Below are positions 24,855 through 33,133 of a DNA stretch of 64,000 nt, piece after piece. Made by a program: the position numbers and the translations under genes. The stretch comes from Verrucomicrobiota bacterium. Its GTDB lineage: Bacteria; Verrucomicrobiota; Kiritimatiellia; CAIVKH01. The stretch lies in the NCBI GenBank assembly GCA_024233345.1, contig JACKPT010000001.1, positions 186,001 through 250,000 on the forward strand, given 5' to 3'. The stretch's first letter is position 1. Every line of letters begins with the position of its first letter. The notes under the pieces were generated by a model. The model was not told the DNA's origin, did not search any database, and saw only the letters and a list, made by a program, of their open reading frames with translations.

Positions 24855-26129
24855 CTAAACCTTACTGATCCCCAGGCATTCGGCAACCCGGACTCCGGAC
24901 CGTACGGCATCTTCATGAAAGCCATACCCAAAATAGCTTCCGCAATACCAGGTTCGCTGATTCCCATTGAGTTCAGGCAGCCGTGGCTGGGTGGCGACGG
25001 CTTCCCGGGAATAGACCGGGTGCGCGTAGTGAATGGTTTCAATCAGGTGTTCGGGTGCCACGGGGGTTACTGGATTGAGGGTGACACAGTAGGTCTTGGT
25101 GGTCTTCAGGCCCTGCAACTGGTTCATGTGATAGGTGACGGGTACGGGTTGATCGCTCTTCATTTCGGGCGGCTCAACATAGTTCCAGGAAGCCCAGGCC
25201 CTTCGGTTCCGGGGGAGGAACCGGATGTCGGTATGCAGAACGGTTTTGTTGTCCTGATAGTTCCAGGCTCCCAGCAGGGCCACTTCGTCGGCGGTGGGTG
25301 CTGCGAGCAGGGGCAGGGTTTGATCGGCGTGGGTTGCGATCACGACCGCAGCATACCGCTCGGTTTGTCCGTCGGCATACCTCAGGGTCACACCCTGTGG
25401 ATCCCGCTCGATCACCTTCAGTTGCACGCCGGTCCGGAGGGTGCCGGTAAATCGTTTGCGGAAGGCCTCGACGTAGGTACTGCTCCCACCACAAACCGTT
25501 TGCCAACGCGGGCGATTCTGGGTTGAAAGCAGTCCATGATTCCGCCAGAAGTGGAGCAGGGTGGCTGCCGGAAATCCGGCGACATCCTGTTGGGGGGCGG
25601 ACCAGATGGCGGCCGCCATCGGATAGATGTAGCGCCGCCGTACCCTCTCTGAACAACCAAGAGCATCCAGGTATTCCTGCATGGTCCGGTTCCCGAGCGA
25701 GCCCTGTTCCAGATCGCTCAGGCTCGCCCGGCAGAAACGAATGATTTCTTTGAGGAATCGATAATAGGCCGGGCGAAACAGGTTTCGGCGTTGGGCAAAC
25801 AGGCCGTTGAAGCCGGTCCCGGCATAGGACCAATCTCCGGTGGCTGATTCATAGCTGAAGGACATATCGCTCCACCGCCACCGGCATTCGAGCCGTTCGA
25901 GCAGGCGGTGAAACAGGGGGTAATTGGTGTCGTTGAGTACAATAAATCCGGTGTCAACCCGGGCGCCCTGGTCCGGGCCGTCGGGAATTGTGATGGTGTT
26001 GGTGTGGCCTCCGAGGCGGTCCGCCCGTTCCAGCAGGGTGACGGTATACCGCTCCTGTAACAGGTGGGCGGCGGTAATCCCGGCCACCCCGGCCCCCACC
26101 ACGGCGATCGATTCCCCGGGGGCGATCAT
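24855..26129 (-). CDS. FAD-dependent amine oxidase/desaturase-like oxidoreductase
   Basis: The 424-residue protein has an N-terminal dinucleotide-binding motif (IAVVGAGVAGITAAHLL) with the ELLERADRLGGHTNT-type second FAD contact (here LLERADRLGGHTNT). A C-terminal FAD contact region is at CGSYFGYGFHEDAVRSG. It belongs to the NAD(P)/FAD-binding protein group found next to DUF1365 and CFA synthase genes and thought to modify fatty acyl chains. It lies 24 bases upstream of the fusion gene, and its ATG overlaps the stop of the Nudix gene, so the three form an operon. The substrate is not known. Confidence 0.88.
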   Translation of the reverse strand: MIAPGESIAVVGAGVAGITAAHLLQERYTVTLLERADRLGGHTNTITIPDGPDQGARVDTGFIVLNDTNYPLFHRLLERLECRWRWSDMSFSYESATGDWSYAGTGFNGLFAQRRNLFRPAYYRFLKEIIRFCRASLSDLEQGSLGNRTMQEYLDALGCSERVRRRYIYPMAAAIWSAPQQDVAGFPAATLLHFWRNHGLLSTQNRPRWQTVCGGSSTYVEAFRKRFTGTLRTGVQLKVIERDPQGVTLRYADGQTERYAAVVIATHADQTLPLLAAPTADEVALLGAWNYQDNKTVLHTDIRFLPRNRRAWASWNYVEPPEMKSDQPVPVTYHMNQLQGLKTTKTYCVTLNPVTPVAPEHLIETIHYAHPVYSREAVATQPRLPELNGNQRTWYCGSYFGYGFHEDAVRSGVRVAECLGISKV

Positions 26130-26650
26130 GATGAAAAACCCAGACTGTGGTGAAGGTGCTTCATACGGCTGAACTCCTGTTCAAACTGAGGGGTGAAGAC
26201 ATCGCGATTGAGTTGGGTTTCGATTTCCTCCAACGACCAGAATCGGCCGTCCGCCAGTTCCTCTTCCTGCAATTGAAAGGGTCCATCGTGGCGGGTATGG
26301 AAGGCAACAATCCATTCCGTTTCCACCGGGGACTTCCAGAGGTAGCGATACGCCGGATACAGGTCACCCGGAACCACGCCCAATTCCTCGGTCATTTCCC
26401 GGATGGCGGCCTCCCGGGGGGCCTCGCCCAGTGCGAGATGGCCCCCGACCGAGGTGTCCCATTTTCCCGGTTGAATGTCTTTGCGGGGAGAACGTTGTTG
26501 AAGGAATAGGGCTCCGGCGTGATTGAACACCAGGACATGGACCGCCTGGTGAATCAAGGTCGGATTGCCGTGGCATTCGGACCGGGTCGCCTTGCTGACG
26601 ACCCGTCCCTCCAGATCCACCACATCAAACCATTCCTCTTGTCCGGACAT
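26126..26650 (-). CDS. Nudix hydrolase (YfcD/isopentenyl-diphosphate isomerase-like)
   Basis: The 174-residue protein has an intact Nudix box, GGHLALGEAPREAAIREMTEELGV, here split as GGHLALGEAPREAA and IREMTEELGV. The opening EEWFDVVDLEGRVVSKATRSECHGNPTLIHQAVHVLVFN is typical of YfcD-type hydrolases, which hydrolyse nucleoside diphosphate derivatives. The ATG at 26650 starts the conserved region; an upstream extension would be antisense to the debranching enzyme's end and lacks family features. It overlaps the FAD oxidoreductase gene by four bases. Confidence 0.88.
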   Translation of the reverse strand: MSGQEEWFDVVDLEGRVVSKATRSECHGNPTLIHQAVHVLVFNHAGALFLQQRSPRKDIQPGKWDTSVGGHLALGEAPREAAIREMTEELGVVPGDLYPAYRYLWKSPVETEWIVAFHTRHDGPFQLQEEELADGRFWSLEEIETQLNRDVFTPQFEQEFSRMKHLHHSLGFSS

Positions 26651-26696
26651 CGTCCCAGTGTATGCCAAAGGACGGGCCCGGGCAAGGCTCCCCGGA

Positions 26697-28658
26697 TCAT
26701 AACCCTTCTTCATCGGCAAGAACGCGGATGAGTTCTGCGGTGTTCCAGGCAAATGCGGTGGCGCCATGGGCGGTGTGGGGGACGGTGGCATCGAAGACCT
26801 CGGAGACATGCCCAAGGCCGGTTTCCTCCAGATGCCGGCGGACAAAGTTTCGCACGGTGCGGAGCGTGGACGCGGTTTCCTCTGCGGTTCCGAAGCGGCG
26901 CATCGCCTGTACGGTCGCGTAGAGGAATTGAAAGCGGGCGGGGCCTTGATGCAACACCCGGTCCTGACTGATCAGTTCATGATCCATGACCGGCTGGTAG
27001 CCTTCGTCGGAGGGGCTGAGGCTGCGCAATCCGCAGGGGAGAAACAGGTGGCGGCGCAAGGTGGCGAGAACCGCCCGGGCCTGCTCGGTTTCCAGGAGCG
27101 GGACCGCCAGCCCGATCGCGAGAATCTGGTGGGGCCGGATGGCGCCATGCTTGTCGCCGGCCGGGTCGATGACATCGAACAGGCACTGCCCTGCTTCATT
27201 CCAGAACTGTTCCGCAAATTGCTTGCGGTGGGCCGCACATCGTTTCCGGAGTTGCTTCGCGTGGTCTTGCTTTCCGGCGGCCTCGGCGAGTTCGGCGGTA
27301 AGGTTCAGCAGTTGGTGCCAGAGGGCATTGCCCTCAACGGTTTTCCCATGGCGGGGGGTGATCGCCACATCGTCAATACGGATATTCATCCAGGAGACCT
27401 GTTCTTCGGTGGTTCCGCTGGAGAGCAGATGATCGGTGTCGACATGAAAACCGTGGCGGGTGCCCTGGGTCATGGCGTCCATGATGCCGGTCAGGGCCGG
27501 ATAGAGGACGGTCAGGGCAAAGTCGTCGTCCCCGGTTTGCTTCCAATAGTCGTGGGCCGCCGGCGCGAGCCAGAGACTGGTGTCCGCGACATCGTCGAGG
27601 GGGGGATCGCCCGATTCCAAGTAGACGCCGGGGAGCAGTCCATAGTGCAGGTGCGAAAGCAGTTCCCGGAGGATGGCCTTGGCTTCCCGGTGGCGGCGAG
27701 TGGTCAGGCAGAGTCCGGTGATCGACGCGAGGGTATCGCGGCCCCGGTCGGTAAACCATGGATAACCGGCAAGCACCGACTTGTCTTTACCGCGTGCCAC
27801 GACGAAGGCATCCGAGGAGAGCATGAGCCGGCGCATTTCCGGGGAGGCTTTGGCAAATGGTTTGAGGAGGGCGGTCCGCCGCCGGCATTCGGCTTCATAC
27901 AGGTCGAAGGGATTCCGGTCCCGGGGCATTTCGGTGGAAAGGATCAAGCCCACCGCATCGCCGGGGTTCACTTCAATGCGAAGACTGCCGTAGGAAAAGA
28001 GATCCTCCTGACATTCGAGTCCGCGCAGTTGTTCCTCGTGGTATTCGAATTGATAATACCAGTCCGGGTGATGGTGAAACTGGGCGCCGGCGAGATGGAT
28101 ATGGATGGGGGGGGTGGCGGTGTAGGGCTGAACCCGCAGGGTGCCCTCGCCAAACTCCGCATCGGGTGAAATCTGGTCGTTCTGGATCATCAGTTGATGG
28201 TAATCCCGGCCGGCAATGATGGGCTGGAATTCGAGGATGAACGGACCGGGGGCATGCTCGATATCGTAGAGCACGAGGGTGGTGTTCTCGCCATGAATGG
28301 CTACCACCTTTTTGGTCAGGCGGATACCGCCCGCCTCATAGAGAAAGGTTGGCACCAGATCGAGGGAAAAGGATTCGAGGTACTGGTCGCCGTTGGGATG
28401 GATGATGCCGGGGTAGGAGTTGCATCCCAGCTCGTAGCGTCGGTCGTGCACCAGCAGGGATTCGTCCACCTTGGAAACCAGCACCATGCGGCGACCCGGG
28501 GGATTCAACGCGGCCACCAGAAGCCCATGGTAGCGGCGGGTGTTCATGCCGATGATGGAGGAGGATGCCCATCCCCCCAGACCATTGGGTTCCAGCCATT
28601 CCCGCTGGCTCGCCAGATCCAGGTCATTTGTCACCGAGCGGTCAAACGCAAGTTTCAT
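26697..28658 (-). CDS. Amylo-alpha-1,6-glucosidase (glycogen debranching enzyme)
   Basis: The 653-residue cytoplasmic enzyme has the bacterial/archaeal debranching enzyme N-terminal domain (REWLEPNGLGGWASSSIIGMNTRRYHGLLVAAL), then a (alpha/alpha)6-barrel GH133 catalytic domain. The latter shows AGYPWFTDRGRDTLASITGLCL, LPGVYLESGDPPLDDVADTSLWL, EGNALWHQLLNL and the C-terminal GPARFQFLY-type end. It removes alpha-1,6 branches during glycogen breakdown. The ATG at 28658 (MKLAFDRS) lies 13 bases after AGGAG. The gene is 46 bases upstream of the Nudix gene and divergent from the sigma factor gene, with a 119-base shared promoter region. Confidence 0.9.
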   Translation of the reverse strand: MKLAFDRSVTNDLDLASQREWLEPNGLGGWASSSIIGMNTRRYHGLLVAALNPPGRRMVLVSKVDESLLVHDRRYELGCNSYPGIIHPNGDQYLESFSLDLVPTFLYEAGGIRLTKKVVAIHGENTTLVLYDIEHAPGPFILEFQPIIAGRDYHQLMIQNDQISPDAEFGEGTLRVQPYTATPPIHIHLAGAQFHHHPDWYYQFEYHEEQLRGLECQEDLFSYGSLRIEVNPGDAVGLILSTEMPRDRNPFDLYEAECRRRTALLKPFAKASPEMRRLMLSSDAFVVARGKDKSVLAGYPWFTDRGRDTLASITGLCLTTRRHREAKAILRELLSHLHYGLLPGVYLESGDPPLDDVADTSLWLAPAAHDYWKQTGDDDFALTVLYPALTGIMDAMTQGTRHGFHVDTDHLLSSGTTEEQVSWMNIRIDDVAITPRHGKTVEGNALWHQLLNLTAELAEAAGKQDHAKQLRKRCAAHRKQFAEQFWNEAGQCLFDVIDPAGDKHGAIRPHQILAIGLAVPLLETEQARAVLATLRRHLFLPCGLRSLSPSDEGYQPVMDHELISQDRVLHQGPARFQFLYATVQAMRRFGTAEETASTLRTVRNFVRRHLEETGLGHVSEVFDATVPHTAHGATAFAWNTAELIRVLADEEGL

Positions 28659-28777
28659 CAACGCCTTTACTCCTCTCGCGGAGCTTGCTTGACCCGGGTG
28701 CATTCGTCGATCAAAATTCCATGACTTTTGAGTCGATCTTTACCGGGACGGTCTTATCGTTATCGCCGGAAGCAGTC

Positions 28778-29368
28778 ATGAAAAAAACACCGGAACACCA
28801 GCCTGATCCCGCCACCTGGGTCGATGACTACGGGGATTACCTCTACCGGTTTGCCTTGAGCCGGGTGAGTGATCCTGCGCTGGCCAAGGATCTGGTTCAG
28901 GATACCCTGTTGGCCGGACTCCGGTCGCTCGACCGCTTTCGTGGCGAGGCCTCGGTCAAGACCTGGTTGTCCGGGATCATGAAGAACAAGGTGATCGACC
29001 ATTACCGGAAATCCGGTCGGGAAGTATTGCTGGAGGATCTGGGGCGGGCGGATGATGACGCAGGCGGGTTTAATCCGCTGAATGGCCACTGGTTGGTCAG
29101 CGACCAGACCTCCCCCCGGGAATGGCATGAGGAGCAGGCGGCCCATATGGACCGGGATGAGTTCTGGCGGATTTTCCAGGCATGTGCAAGTCATTTGTCG
29201 GAGACCGCCCGCCAGGTGTTCATCATGCGCGAGCTGGAAGGGATGAGCGGCGATGAGATCTGCAAGAGTCTCGACATTTCCAGTCAGAACTTCTGGGTTA
29301 TCATGCACCGCAGCCGTGCTTCGCTGCGCAGGTGTCTGGAAGTGAATTGGTTTACCCGCACCGCCTGA
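28778..29368 (+). CDS. Sigma-70 family RNA polymerase sigma factor
   Basis: The 196-residue protein shows sigma region 2 (DYLYRFALSRVSDPALAKDLVQDTLLAGLRSLDRFRGEASVKTWLSGIMKNKVIDHYRKSG), a 60-residue linker and region 4 (LSETARQVFIMRELEGMSGDEICKSLDISSQNFWVIMHRSRASLRRCLEV). The size fits alternative factors of the ECF kind or the related TIGR02943-like group. The ATG at 28778 follows GGAAG. It is divergent from the debranching/Nudix/oxidoreductase/CFA operon and convergent with a small HxxxCxxC protein gene, the likely anti-sigma factor. Region 2.4/4.2 residues do not allow prediction of its promoter. Confidence 0.88.
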   Translation: MKKTPEHQPDPATWVDDYGDYLYRFALSRVSDPALAKDLVQDTLLAGLRSLDRFRGEASVKTWLSGIMKNKVIDHYRKSGREVLLEDLGRADDDAGGFNPLNGHWLVSDQTSPREWHEEQAAHMDRDEFWRIFQACASHLSETARQVFIMRELEGMSGDEICKSLDISSQNFWVIMHRSRASLRRCLEVNWFTRTA

Positions 29369-29402
29369 ATGGCGGGAGTCTTCATCCCGCGATCACAATC
29401 GC

Positions 29403-29738
29403 TCAGTCTGTTTGCCGAGGGGGGGTACCGGCCAGGGCCTGCCGGATTTCCTCCGCCGCTTCCGGAGGCAGGTATTCCCGGCGTGCGGCGACCAACGCCT
29501 CCTCGTGTCCCTTCAGCCCCTGGTGCATGATCTCCAGGTGGTCATGGTACCGGATGCAGAAGTAACAGATCTTGTAATGCCAGTGGAGCTGGAGCCGCTC
29601 CTTCCAGGTGAGCGGGCGGTCATAGGAGAGGGATACCAGTTGGGTGACCGCCGCACAGGACGGGGTGACCCGGGAGATGAACCGGACCAGCCATTGCGGC
29701 AGTTCCCGGGTTCGGTCGGGTTGTCGGGGTGCGCCCAT
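29403..29738 (-). CDS. Putative zinc-binding anti-sigma factor (ZAS-like)
   Basis: The 111-residue soluble protein contains CAAVTQLVSLSYDRPLTW followed by HYKICYFCIRYHDHLEIM. The HxxxCxxC motif, with a conserved upstream Cys and the helical LTWKERLQLHWH segment, is the zf-HC2/ZAS anti-sigma signature. Such proteins sequester a partner sigma factor and release it on redox or other stress. The gene lies 34 bases after the sigma gene but on the opposite strand, unlike the usual co-transcribed layout. There is no transmembrane segment, so it would be a cytoplasmic (ChrR-like) rather than membrane anti-sigma factor. Confidence 0.6.
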   Translation of the reverse strand: MGAPRQPDRTRELPQWLVRFISRVTPSCAAVTQLVSLSYDRPLTWKERLQLHWHYKICYFCIRYHDHLEIMHQGLKGHEEALVAARREYLPPEAAEEIRQALAGTPPRQTD

Positions 29739-29840
29739 TCCCGCATAGTAGGCGGGTTGGGCCGGTCCTTACAGAGGAAATTGTTTCCGGGCGATTTTTT
29801 TATTCAAGGTTGGCGAGGGATTCTCTACCTTGGCACCGCA

Positions 29841-30635
29841 ATGAAAGCCTACCTTGATCTCCTGCGTTGGGTCCGGACCACCGGGGTCCGGCGAGAAGAC
29901 CGCACCGGGGTGGGAACGCTCAGCCGATTCGGGTACCAGATGCGGTTCGACTTGCGCGAAGGCTTTCCACTGGTAACGACCAAAAAGATTCACACCAAAT
30001 CCGTGATCCATGAGTTGCTGTGGTTCCTTCGCGGCGATACCAACACCGCGTATCTGCGGGAGCATGGTGTGACCATCTGGGATGAGTGGGCCGATGAACA
30101 GGGCGAGCTGGGGCCGGTTTATGGGCGTCAATGGCGGTCCTGGCCCACCGCCTCGGGGGGCACGGTGGATCAGATTGCCGGTGTGGTGGAGGCGATTCGA
30201 ACCCAACCGACCTCCCGCCGTCTGGTGGTGAGTGCCTGGAATGTGGGCGAATTGGACGCGATGGCGCTCGCTCCCTGCCACTGTCTTTTTCAATTCTATG
30301 TCGCGGAAGGCCGGTTGTCCTGCCAGTTGTACCAGCGCAGTGCAGATATTTTTCTCGGTGTCCCCTTCAATATCGCCTCCTACGCCCTGCTGACCCTGAT
30401 GGTGGCCCAGGTCACCGGACTCACCCCCGGCGAGTTTGTGCATACCCTGGGCGATGCGCATTTGTATGTGAACCACCTCGAGCAGGCTGACCTGCAGTTA
30501 TCGCGCGAACCCTATCCCTTGCCCACCATGAACCTCAACAAAGCGGTGACTTCGCTCGACGAATTCCGGTTTGAGGATTTCGACCTGGAAAATTACCAGT
30601 GTCATCCCGGCATCAAGGCGCCGATTGCGGTATGA
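29841..30635 (+). CDS. thyA: Thymidylate synthase
   Basis: The 264-residue enzyme has the same length as E. coli ThyA. It makes dTMP from dUMP with methylene-tetrahydrofolate. Visible motifs are REDRTGVGTLSRFG (phosphate-binding Arg), VIHELLWFLRGDTN, YGRQWRSWP, the nucleophile in LAPCHCLFQFYV, QRSADIFLGVPFNIASYALL and GDAHLYVNHL. The ATG at 29841 begins the conserved region; longer upstream readings have no family similarity. The stop overlaps folA (ATGA), consistent with coupling to the enzyme that regenerates tetrahydrofolate. Confidence 0.97.
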   Translation: MKAYLDLLRWVRTTGVRREDRTGVGTLSRFGYQMRFDLREGFPLVTTKKIHTKSVIHELLWFLRGDTNTAYLREHGVTIWDEWADEQGELGPVYGRQWRSWPTASGGTVDQIAGVVEAIRTQPTSRRLVVSAWNVGELDAMALAPCHCLFQFYVAEGRLSCQLYQRSADIFLGVPFNIASYALLTLMVAQVTGLTPGEFVHTLGDAHLYVNHLEQADLQLSREPYPLPTMNLNKAVTSLDEFRFEDFDLENYQCHPGIKAPIAV

Positions 30636-31132
30636 CCCATCCGCAACACTGGTCCATTGTGGTTGCGATGAGCCGGAATGGGGTCATCGGGAGCCAGGGC
30701 TCCCTGCCCTGGCACCTGCCGGCGGACTTGCGCCATTTCAAGAAAATCACGATGGGTAAGCCGGTTGTGATGGGGCGAAGAACCTGGGAATCCATCGGAC
30801 GCCCCCTGCCGGGAAGGACGAACATTGTCTTGACCCGGTCGACTGGCGGTTCCTTTGCCGGAGCGACGGTGATTCACTCACTGGCTGAGCTGCCGGAAAA
30901 GACAGGGCACGCCTCGGAAATCATGATCATCGGGGGGGCGGAGGTGTATCGGGAGGCCCTGCCGAAGGTGGATCGACTCTATATCACCCGGGTGGATGCC
31001 GAGGTTTCCGGAGATGTGTCGTTTCCGGAAGTGCATTGGCAGCAGTGGGTTAAGACTGATTCCGAGGCGAGAGAACCGGACGAGCAAAATGCCTGTCGAC
31101 TGACCTTTGAAGTATGGACACGAAAAAAGTGA
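30632..31132 (+). CDS. folA: Dihydrofolate reductase
   Basis: The 166-residue enzyme reduces dihydrofolate produced by ThyA. It shows the family pattern SIVVAMSRNGVIGSQGSLPWHLPADLRHFKKIT, then VVMGRRTWESIGRPLPGRTNIVLTR and IIGGAEVYREALPKVDRLYITRV, covering the substrate and NADPH sites. The ATG at 30632 overlaps the thyA stop codon; thyA-folA is a widespread operon. Confidence 0.96.
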   Translation: MTHPQHWSIVVAMSRNGVIGSQGSLPWHLPADLRHFKKITMGKPVVMGRRTWESIGRPLPGRTNIVLTRSTGGSFAGATVIHSLAELPEKTGHASEIMIIGGAEVYREALPKVDRLYITRVDAEVSGDVSFPEVHWQQWVKTDSEAREPDEQNACRLTFEVWTRKK

Positions 31133-31217
31133 AAAAAAGTTGAGAGGTTCGGCTTGCTTAGGCGTCTATCATGGTATCCTGTATGGGAAATAAACCAAGT
31201 AACGTAGGAGGTAGTGT

Positions 31218-31553
31218 ATGAAGAAGCTTGCAGTGTGGTTGTTGGCGGTCGGTGTTCTCGGTGGCGCAGCTCATCTCGCAGTTGCGGGGAGCGGTTGCTG
31301 TCCGATGTCGGCCAAAAAGGACAAGGCCGCGAAGGCTGAGTGGTCGTCCTGTTCGGAAGCGGTGTCCGGCCTGAGCCTGAGCGATGAGCAGAAGGCCAAG
31401 GTTGCGGAGTACGAAAAGTCCTGCAAATCCGAAGGGTGCTCCAAGGAGAGTTGTGGTAAATACACCACCAAGATCCGCGAAGTGCTGACCGATGACCAGA
31501 AACAGGCGTTTGATGCTGCGATGGAAAAAGCAACGGATTCCATCGATTCATGA
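31218..31553 (+). CDS. Small secreted Cys-rich protein with a DEQKAK-type helical repeat
   Basis: The 111-residue protein has a strong ribosome-binding site (AGGAGG, six bases before the ATG) and a signal peptide (MKKLAVWLLAVGVLGGAAHLAVAG). The mature part has a GCCPMSA segment, then LSLSDEQKAKVAEYEKSC and a second similar LTDDQKQAFDAAMEKA, resembling the LTxxQ helices of Spy/CpxP-like periplasmic proteins. Seven cysteines (CC, C, C, C, C and one more) are unusual in that family and suggest disulfides or metal binding. It is followed by a rho-independent terminator. Function is not known. Confidence 0.8.
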   Translation: MKKLAVWLLAVGVLGGAAHLAVAGSGCCPMSAKKDKAAKAEWSSCSEAVSGLSLSDEQKAKVAEYEKSCKSEGCSKESCGKYTTKIREVLTDDQKQAFDAAMEKATDSIDS

Positions 31554-31575
31554 TGATCCCCTGAGTGGGTTCAAA

Positions 31576-31609
31576 CAAAAAACCGGCGGTGTTCACCGCC
31601 GGTTTTTTT
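31576..31609. terminator. Bidirectional rho-independent terminator
   Basis: A 10-base perfect stem (AACCGGCGGT/ACCGCCGGTT) with loop GTTC is bordered by A-rich DNA on the left and seven T on the right. It sits between the small secreted protein gene and the convergent fadL-like gene, so it can end both transcripts. Confidence 0.92.
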
Positions 31610-31628
31610 GTGCCCGCATCCGGCCTGT

Positions 31629-32963
31629 TTACAGGGTCATGCTCAGTTGGATGCTGAACAGGTTGACCGAGGATTCCCAGTCGCCGACGAGGACATCGCC
31701 GGTGGGGCCGGCCACTCTGGACTCCGAGTCATCCACAAAGAGATGGGCGTAACCGACGTCGATGGTCATGGTGTCGCTGGTCTTGAAGCTCGCGCCCAGC
31801 GACAGCCACAGCCGGTCATTGTCGGGGATACGCGGGGTGCGGTTTTCGGCGGAGGGAACCGGGGTCTCGTCATAAGCAACGCCGCCGTGAAGAATCAGTT
31901 TTTCGCTGGCGAGATAATCGGCGCCGATCGAGTAGAAGAACGAGTCGTTCCAGTTTTCTTCGGTGACGGAGTCAGGCTGGAAATTGCTGTAATCGACCCG
32001 CAGCTCATCGAACCGGCTCCAGCGGGTCCAGATCACCGTACTGAGGACCGCCCATTTCTCGGATACTTTTTGGTACAGGCCGAGGGTGACATTTTCCGGC
32101 ATGGTGATTTTGGCCTTGGCGTCGGTATCGACAAAAATTCCCTGAGCGGTCAGGGGGGCGGCTTGTGGGGGTACGGTAAAGTCCGCATCGCCGCGCAGGG
32201 TGTAGTCTACCTTGGAGCGATAGCTCAGGCCGACCCTGGTGCCATCCCGGGGCTCAACCAGAACCCCGGCATTATAGCCCATGCCCCAGTCGTCCCCCTG
32301 GACCCGGAGAAAACCATCCGCAGATTGGGGGGCGAGGCCCAGTTTGCCGGCGGTGGCCGGACCGAGCAGGGAATATCCGATGCTGCCAAAGTCCACCGCG
32401 CTGGACAGATCGGCTTCGGCATATTGGGCGCTGACCCCCACACCAATGGAGACCTTGGGGCTGACCCGGTAGGAGATGGAGGGGTTGATGTTATAGGTGG
32501 AGAGTTCGGAATCGACGCCGTGGTAGCGCCCGACCCAATCCCGTTCATAGGATGTGGACAGGCCGAATGGGACAAACACGCCGATCCCCGCAGTGACCTT
32601 TTCATTGAGGGGCAGGATGTAATTCAGGTTGGGCACCAGCGCGCTTTCTCCGCCATCGCCGCCATTCCCGCCGGTGGTGGGCATCACTCCGCCCAGGGTG
32701 GATCCGGTATTGTTGAATTTGGCGCTGGGGGCGATCCAGTGCAGGGCCACGTCGAGATGGGCATCGGATTGGAGGCTCATCGCGGCCGGGTTGAAGTAGA
32801 TGCTGCTGGCATCCGCGCCGTCGGTCCCGGCCCCGGCAAAGGCCTTGCCCATGCCCTGGGCACTTTGCTCGATCAGGGCAAACCCGGCCCCCGGGGAGGT
32901 GGCGGCCATGCCGAGCAGGAGAAGGGTGGAGAGGGTCAGTGCATATTTGGCGGATTGGTTCAT
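31629..32963 (-). CDS. FadL/OmpP1 family outer-membrane transport protein
   Basis: The 444-residue protein has a signal peptide and then the FadL-family N terminus GAGFALIEQSAQGMGKAFAG, with the conserved ASSIYFNPAAMSL segment. The rest is beta-barrel sequence with alternating strands and ends LFSIQLSMTL, with a terminal hydrophobic residue. The family takes long-chain fatty acids or aromatic hydrocarbons across the outer membrane. The ATG at 32963 has AAGGAAGG upstream; a longer form to 32999 would put charged residues before the signal peptide. It is divergent from the acyltransferase gene. Confidence 0.9.
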   Translation of the reverse strand: MNQSAKYALTLSTLLLLGMAATSPGAGFALIEQSAQGMGKAFAGAGTDGADASSIYFNPAAMSLQSDAHLDVALHWIAPSAKFNNTGSTLGGVMPTTGGNGGDGGESALVPNLNYILPLNEKVTAGIGVFVPFGLSTSYERDWVGRYHGVDSELSTYNINPSISYRVSPKVSIGVGVSAQYAEADLSSAVDFGSIGYSLLGPATAGKLGLAPQSADGFLRVQGDDWGMGYNAGVLVEPRDGTRVGLSYRSKVDYTLRGDADFTVPPQAAPLTAQGIFVDTDAKAKITMPENVTLGLYQKVSEKWAVLSTVIWTRWSRFDELRVDYSNFQPDSVTEENWNDSFFYSIGADYLASEKLILHGGVAYDETPVPSAENRTPRIPDNDRLWLSLGASFKTSDTMTIDVGYAHLFVDDSESRVAGPTGDVLVGDWESSVNLFSIQLSMTL

Positions 32964-33133
32964 TGCATTTCCTTCCTTGTGGGATTGGTTAACCAGCATC
33001 TTGGGGTAGAGTATGGGGTTTGCGATCCTTCGGGCAACCCCTTTTTAACCGGAAACAAATCCTTTCTGAATAAACGTGCATCGGGATCCTGGGTTGATTC
33101 TTCCCCCCCGCACCGCTACGTTCAATCCCCGGT

